Assembly (NCBI GenBank): GCA_964429355.1
Contig: CAYSCH010000044.1
Span: forward strand, 1 to 36,540
DNA: 36,540 nucleotides
From: JAAYAY01 sp964429355
GTDB lineage: Bacteria > Planctomycetota > Planctomycetia > Pirellulales > Thermoguttaceae
Direction: 5' to 3'
Position 1 is the stretch's first letter; every line of letters begins with the position of its first letter. The notes under the pieces are model-generated. The model saw only the letters and a program-made list of their open reading frames with translations, did not search any database and was not told the DNA's origin. Of this stretch, positions 32,489-36,540 are shown piece by piece. The position numbers were made by a program, and so were the translations under genes.

Positions 32489-34390
32489 ATGACTCTGCGA
32501 CGACCGCTGTGTGGATTGGTGCTCCTTTTATCCCTGGCAGCTTCTTACTCCCGGGCCACCGGACCGGATCCTGCCAAGGAATTCGACCATTTCATTACCC
32601 GCGACGGCGGGCGACTGATGGACGGCAATCGCGAGTTCCGCTTCATCGGAGCCAACATGCCGGGACTGGTCTTGCCCTACGACTGGACGCTGTATCTTCC
32701 GGAACGGCTCCATCTGCCGACGCCCTGGGAGCAGGAAGATGCCTTCAAAACGCTCGACCAGATGAATCTGCGTGTCGTGCGGCTCTGGAATCTGCCGATC
32801 CGCGATCCGAACGAAACGCCCGTCGAAGGCGGCATGACCTGGCACTACGTGCAGGGTCCCGGCCAATTCAACGAGGAGTCGTTCAAGGTTGTGGACAACC
32901 TGTTCGCGCTGGCCAACAAGTACGGCGTGCGGGTAGTGTTCGACCTGACGGCGGAGTCGGGAGACTACCTGGGCGGTATCGGCACCTACGCGGCCCATCG
33001 CGGCAAGAAACGAGCCGAATTCTACACGGACCCGCAACTGAAGGACGACTACAAGTCGACCCTCCGCTACGTGCTGATGCGAACCAACACGATCACCGGC
33101 GTCCCCTACCGCGAAGACAAAGCGATCCTTGCCTGGCAATTCGGTAACGAAATGCACAGTGCCCCAGACGTCTGGATCACTGAGATGGCCGCCTATATCA
33201 AGAGTCTGGATCCAAACCACCTGGTGGCCGAAACTCGCCACCAACCGGGGCAGACGTTGCTCGTCGATGCGAATGTTGATCTGGTGACGCGGCACCTGTA
33301 TGCCAATTATGGTGGTGTCGAAGGCGGTTGGCCCGCGGCGATCCGCAACGAACTGGCGAAGCTGCAACGCGAGCGGCCGCTGTTCATCGGCGAGTTCGGA
33401 CCCTACATCGACGGCAAGATGTTCACCCACGCCAACGTGGTGGACAAGTTGCGGGAATTCCTCGATTTCGTGAAGTCCGAGCAGGGCATCTCCGGTGCGA
33501 TGGTCTGGAGCATGTACTTCCACCACCAGGACGGCGGCTTCTATTGGCACCAGATCATGACCTATCCGGCGGTCTGGTCCTATCACTGGCCCGGGTTCCC
33601 CAGTGCCGACGCCCAGCGGGAAGAGGGCATTATGACGGCCATGCGAGAAGCGGCGTTCGAGATCCAGGGACTGCCGGTTCCGCCCCTGCCCCTGCCCGAC
33701 GCACCCGAACTGCTCCCAATCGGCAACGTGCCCCTGCTCACCTGGCGGGGTTCGGCCGGTGCGTCGGGTTACAGCATCCAGCGTTCTTCGGCAGCCGAAG
33801 GGCCGTGGACAACACTGGCCGAAAACGTCTGCGATGCCGACATCGCCTACCGGCCCCTTTACAGCGACACGTCGGCCCGTGTGGGCGAAACCTGGTTCTA
33901 CCGGGTGGCCGCCCGCAATGCTTCCGGCATTTCCCCACCTTCCAACGCGGTCGGACCAATCGAGGTGAAGGGCGTTTGCCTGGTGGATGAATTGCAGGAT
34001 TTTTCCCGCGTCGATACGAAATCCGATGGTCTCGTGCTCAACAACGATTACAACGCGATGTACGCCGAGTACTTGTTTCGTGCCAAAGGGAGCAGGGGCG
34101 ACTGGGTGACCTATCGGGTGCCGTCCCCGATCCAACGGGTCAAGGTGGTGGCCTTCTTTGCCGAGGATCTCAGCGACCTGACCCTGGAGACATCCGCCGA
34201 CGGTGCGACGTTCACTGCCCTGGAACCCGATCGCAAGGAGCGCCGCTTGCCCTCGCCTCCCGGCGGTGCGGCAGGGAAACAACGCAGAACGATGGTGGAA
34301 TACGAATCACCGGTGCCAGGAGGACAGCACTTCCTGAAGCTACGCTGGAACGGTGCGGCGGAACTGGACCGCGCAGAATTGTATTACTGA
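32489..34390 (+). CDS. Exported GH5-type glycosidase (beta-mannanase-like)
   Basis: A 633-residue secreted glycoside hydrolase of clan GH-A, closest in pattern to GH5 mannanases. The signal peptide is about residues 1-23 (LVLLLSLAASYSRA). The TIM barrel covers about 30-410. WQFGNEMHS (216-224) carries the acid/base Glu221, and RPLFIGEFGPY (296-306) the nucleophile Glu302, both in the classic positions after strands 4 and 7. FRFIGANMPGL at 50-60 is a typical GH5 opening. A fibronectin-III-like domain (about 420-500) and a C-terminal beta-rich region follow. ATG 32489 gives a clean signal peptide; the frame opens at 32426, and neither start has a strong ribosome binding site. The exact sugar is not proven. 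Confidence 0.87.
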   Translation: MTLRRPLCGLVLLLSLAASYSRATGPDPAKEFDHFITRDGGRLMDGNREFRFIGANMPGLVLPYDWTLYLPERLHLPTPWEQEDAFKTLDQMNLRVVRLWNLPIRDPNETPVEGGMTWHYVQGPGQFNEESFKVVDNLFALANKYGVRVVFDLTAESGDYLGGIGTYAAHRGKKRAEFYTDPQLKDDYKSTLRYVLMRTNTITGVPYREDKAILAWQFGNEMHSAPDVWITEMAAYIKSLDPNHLVAETRHQPGQTLLVDANVDLVTRHLYANYGGVEGGWPAAIRNELAKLQRERPLFIGEFGPYIDGKMFTHANVVDKLREFLDFVKSEQGISGAMVWSMYFHHQDGGFYWHQIMTYPAVWSYHWPGFPSADAQREEGIMTAMREAAFEIQGLPVPPLPLPDAPELLPIGNVPLLTWRGSAGASGYSIQRSSAAEGPWTTLAENVCDADIAYRPLYSDTSARVGETWFYRVAARNASGISPPSNAVGPIEVKGVCLVDELQDFSRVDTKSDGLVLNNDYNAMYAEYLFRAKGSRGDWVTYRVPSPIQRVKVVAFFAEDLSDLTLETSADGATFTALEPDRKERRLPSPPGGAAGKQRRTMVEYESPVPGGQHFLKLRWNGAAELDRAELYY

Positions 34391-34581
34391 CGGCGGCCGG
34401 AGAACACGTTGCTCCTTTCGGTCATGCCCTGCGGTGTGCCGGAACGTTACCGCCCGTGAAATGATGGAATGTTGGGCAGAAGACGCAATCTGACCTCACG
34501 GAGTGTCTTCCCGTCGAAATCGGCAAGTTGTTTCTTTGCCGTTCCTGATGGACATAAGGTGATCTGGTAACGGAGAGTTTT
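34391..34581. other. Spacer upstream of the RraA-like gene
   Basis: 191 bases. CGGCAA (34521-34526) can pair with TTGCCG (34536-34541) as a small hairpin without a T-run. GGAGAG about 5 bases before 34582 is the next gene's ribosome binding site. Confidence 0.35.
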
Positions 34582-35301
34582 ATGAGTCACAAGATGGATA
34601 CGGATCGGCTCAAGGCCCTGCGCGACACGATCGAGCAGGTGACTTTTTCCCGGCCGGAGGAAGAAATCATCCAACGCTACGAGCGGCTCTACACGGGCGC
34701 GGTCAACGACGTGATGCGCGAAATGTGCCTGGTGAACCAGGCCTTGCCTCCCCAAATCGTTCCGCTGCGCGACGAGATGGTCGTGGCCGGCTTCGCGTTC
34801 ACGATCCGCTCGGCCGCCGACCCGACCCTGGGGGGCGAACTGGAACTGCGAGTCAAAATGCTCGATGAGTTGCGCCCCAACATGGTTTGCGTATGGAATG
34901 CCAACGGGCTGGACGGCGCTTCCCATTGGGGCGGCGTGATGACCCGGGCGTCGCGGAAACGCGGAATCCGCGGCGCGATCATCGACGGCGGTATCCGCGA
35001 CACCAAAGACATTCTGGAACAGGGTTTCCCGATCTGGTACCGTTACCGAACCTCGAACGGCGCCTTGTCGCGATGCAAAATCACTCACTACCAGGCGCCC
35101 GTCGTCATCGAAGGAGTGATCGTCAAGCCGGGCGATCTGATCCTGGCCGATATTGACGGGGTCCTGGTCGTGCCCCGCAAGATCGTGGAGGCGGTACTGG
35201 AGCGGGCCGAGGCCATCGAGCGGAACGAGGGAGAGATCAAGGGATGGGTCGACGCCGGGTTGCCGGCAGAAACCATCCACGAGCGGGGCGGGTATTTTTA
35301 G
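34582..35301 (+). CDS. RraA / HMG-CHA aldolase-like protein
   Basis: A 239-residue protein of the RraA-like fold, which includes 4-hydroxy-4-methyl-2-oxoglutarate aldolases, oxaloacetate decarboxylases and the RNase E inhibitor RraA. Marks are YTGAVNDVM (37-45), HWGGVMTRASRKRG (115-128), and DGGIRDTKDI (135-144), which holds the Arg-Asp pair used for metal and pyruvate binding in aldolases, and GVIVKPGDLILADIDGV (178-194). An Asp/Glu following RD supports a catalytic rather than regulatory role. ATG 34582 follows GGAGAG. Between a glycosidase and an MFS transporter, a carbon-catabolic role is plausible, not shown. Confidence 0.88.
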   Translation: MSHKMDTDRLKALRDTIEQVTFSRPEEEIIQRYERLYTGAVNDVMREMCLVNQALPPQIVPLRDEMVVAGFAFTIRSAADPTLGGELELRVKMLDELRPNMVCVWNANGLDGASHWGGVMTRASRKRGIRGAIIDGGIRDTKDILEQGFPIWYRYRTSNGALSRCKITHYQAPVVIEGVIVKPGDLILADIDGVLVVPRKIVEAVLERAEAIERNEGEIKGWVDAGLPAETIHERGGYF

Positions 35302-35302
35302 A

Positions 35303-35370
35303 AGCCCTGACAAAACGTACGAGTTTCCCACGGGCATGGTTGTGCACAACCCGTGGTTTTGTTAGCGGCT
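35303..35370. repeat. Dispersed palindromic repeat, likely copy D
   Basis: Nested inverted repeats: CAAAAC (35311-35316) with GTTTTG (35356-35361), and CCACGGG (35328-35334) with CCCGTGG (35350-35356), around a perfect TTGTGCACAA (35340-35349). On the minus strand AGCCG, CAAAAC and GCCCGTGGGAAAC recall copy A's order. It follows the RraA-like stop immediately and could also end that transcript. Confidence 0.45.
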
Positions 35371-35382
35371 CGTGGCAATCGT

Positions 35383-35461
35383 GTGGCACGTCCCAGAGCC
35401 CGAGGGGATGGGTGGTGGGAAGCACCCAACCACGCCCTTCGCACGCCCAGGGACGTGTCAC
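35383..35461. repeat. Long inverted repeat upstream of the MFS gene
   Basis: GTGGCACGTCCC (35383-35394) and GGGACGTGTCAC (35450-35461) pair over 12 bp with one G-U. The 55-base loop holds a second, imperfect stem (GTGGTGGG near 35413-35420 against CCCAACCAC near 35426-35434). It ends 38 bases before the MFS start codon, so it would be in the 5' leader of that gene if cotranscribed. It could be a structured RNA or a mobile palindromic element. Confidence 0.55.
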
Positions 35462-35499
35462 CCTCACAGACAGGCCCTCAGCAGACGCAAGGAAGAACG

Positions 35500-36540
35500 A
35501 TGGCATCCTCGTCGCCCCTCGTTGCAGCGCCGGACGGAAAGGAGACGGTCCGATCCAAAGGGATTCCCTACAAATGGGAGATGCTGATCCTTTTGTGGGT
35601 TGCGTTCACCTTCAATCAAGGCGACCGCCAGATCTACAACAACCTGCTGCCGCAGATCCAGCCCAGCCTGCAATTGAGCAACGAGCAAGCGGGACTCGTG
35701 GCCACGATCTTCAATGCCGTTTACGGGATCCTGGTGCCCCTGAGCGGTTATGTCGGCGACGTCTTCCGGCGAAAATGGGTCATCGTCGGGGCCCTGATCC
35801 TGTGGAGCAGCGCTACGCTTCTGACCGGGTTGGCGGGGGGAATCCTCGGGCTGATCGTGTTCCGGGGCCTGGCCACGGGGGGCGGTGAAGCCTTCTACTA
35901 CCCCTCGGCCAATTCGCTCATCGGGCAGTTGCACCAGCGGACCCGTGCGCTGGCCATGGGGATTCATCAGACCGCCAATTACGTGGGTGTGGCGCTGAGC
36001 TTCATCGGCGCGTACGTGGGCGAGCTTTACGGCTGGCGGAACGCCTTCTACCTGTTTGGCGGCCTGGGGATCGTATGGGCGGTGTGGATGGCCTTTCGGA
36101 TGGAAGACACGCCCCATTCCCGCGACGACTCCAACGCCTCGCGGCGTCCGCCGGTGGGCGAGGTGCTCAGATACGTTGCGGGAAAACCCACGGTGATGTG
36201 CCTGGCGGTGTCGTTCGCCTGCCACGTCTTTGCCAACATCGGCTACCTCACGTGGATGCCGACTTTCCTCCACGAGAAGTTCGAGCTGGACCTCACGAAG
36301 GCCAGTTTCTGGGCCCTTTCGGTTCACTACGCGGCCTCGGCACTGGGGGTTCTGGTTGGCGGGCACCTTTCCGATCGACTGGTAATCCGGCGGCGAGCGG
36401 CCCGGATGGAGTTCGAGTGGCTTGGCCTGCTGCTGAGCGCTCCCTTTCTGATCTGGATGGCCCATGCCGGCAGCCTGGCATTATGCCTGACGGCCTCCGG
36501 GCTCTACGGCGTCTTCCGCGGCATCTATGACTCGAATCTG
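35500..36540 (+). CDS. MFS transporter, 3' end cut by the window
   Basis: The first 347 residues of a major facilitator transporter; no stop occurs before the window ends. Helices begin at about residue 28 (MLILLWVAFTFNQGDRQIYN, typical of the hexuronate/anion:cation symporter branch). The loop GDVFRRKW (86-93) stands where the family's motif A (G-x-D-R-x-x-R-R) belongs. A second such loop, LSDRLVIRRR, occurs near residue 290. Nine or so helices are visible. ATG 35500 follows AAGGAAG. It lies about 200 bases after the RraA-like gene, with a large hairpin between; the neighbours suggest uptake of an organic acid or sugar, inferred only. Because the frame is open at the window edge, it is easily missed. 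Confidence 0.88.
   Translation, partial: MASSSPLVAAPDGKETVRSKGIPYKWEMLILLWVAFTFNQGDRQIYNNLLPQIQPSLQLSNEQAGLVATIFNAVYGILVPLSGYVGDVFRRKWVIVGALILWSSATLLTGLAGGILGLIVFRGLATGGGEAFYYPSANSLIGQLHQRTRALAMGIHQTANYVGVALSFIGAYVGELYGWRNAFYLFGGLGIVWAVWMAFRMEDTPHSRDDSNASRRPPVGEVLRYVAGKPTVMCLAVSFACHVFANIGYLTWMPTFLHEKFELDLTKASFWALSVHYAASALGVLVGGHLSDRLVIRRRAARMEFEWLGLLLSAPFLIWMAHAGSLALCLTASGLYGVFRGIYDSNL

Noticed and set aside
35464..36465. 333-codon open frame on the minus strand
   Set aside because: Antisense to the MFS transporter gene, which has clear helices, motif-A loops and a ribosome binding site.
1..36540. Insertion sequences, integrases, phage genes
   Set aside because: No transposase, integrase or phage-type protein is readable on either strand.

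Overview
The window looks like a draft scaffold from a high-GC planctomycete, probably of the Pirellulales or a related order. The evidence is two H-X9-DG (DUF1559) pseudopilin-like proteins with the FTLVELLVVIAIIGILIALL leader, two Tat-exported Gfo/Idh/MocA dehydrogenases, a membrane-anchored terpene-cyclase-like toroid protein, a tmRNA whose tag reads AEENLVLAA, and long gene-poor spacers full of degenerate short repeats. Three runs of exactly ten N mark scaffold joins of unknown true length. Two of them break the reading frame of a real gene.

Layout. 1-2439 has no convincing complete gene. It holds degenerate C/T-rich repeats, a candidate small RNA ending in a strong terminator, and a possible gene remnant. 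2440-4514 encodes a MacB/LolCDE-type ABC exporter: an ATPase, then a permease split by one in-frame TGA. 4776-6149 is a Tat-exported oxidoreductase. 6609-8329 is a DUF1559 pseudopilin translationally coupled to an apparently exported SAM methyltransferase, convergent with a 4Fe-4S ferredoxin-like gene (8316-8994). 9298-14835 carries an exported alpha/beta hydrolase, a lipoprotein, a DUF2752 membrane protein, a second Tat oxidoreductase and a FliL-like membrane protein. The tmRNA (15061-15418, minus) follows, then an exported protein of unknown function, the toroid protein, a membrane hydrolase overlapping a TIGR01777 epimerase, and an ABHD14-like hydrolase. 21692-25709 (minus) pairs an anion-type transporter with an exported FAD-dependent oxidoreductase.

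25949-32039 (minus) is the most distinctive block. It reads as one operon with three consecutive GspF/PilC platform-type proteins, three overlapping genes for prepilin-like proteins (GspI-, GspJ/H- and GspK/PilX-like) and a DUF1559 protein. No ATPase, secretin or prepilin peptidase is in view. The last region (32489-36540, plus) is an exported GH5-type glycosidase, a RraA/HMG-aldolase-like enzyme and an MFS transporter cut by the window end, which may together serve carbohydrate breakdown and uptake.

A dispersed palindromic repeat family runs through the window. Copies lie at 12309-12387 and 27331-27409, with likely relatives at 30874-30897 and 35303-35370. One copy is inserted in frame into the GspK/PilX-like gene. 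Two genes (ABC permease, second GspF) carry a single in-frame stop with the family sequence continuing in the same frame, which is either real decay or a base error.
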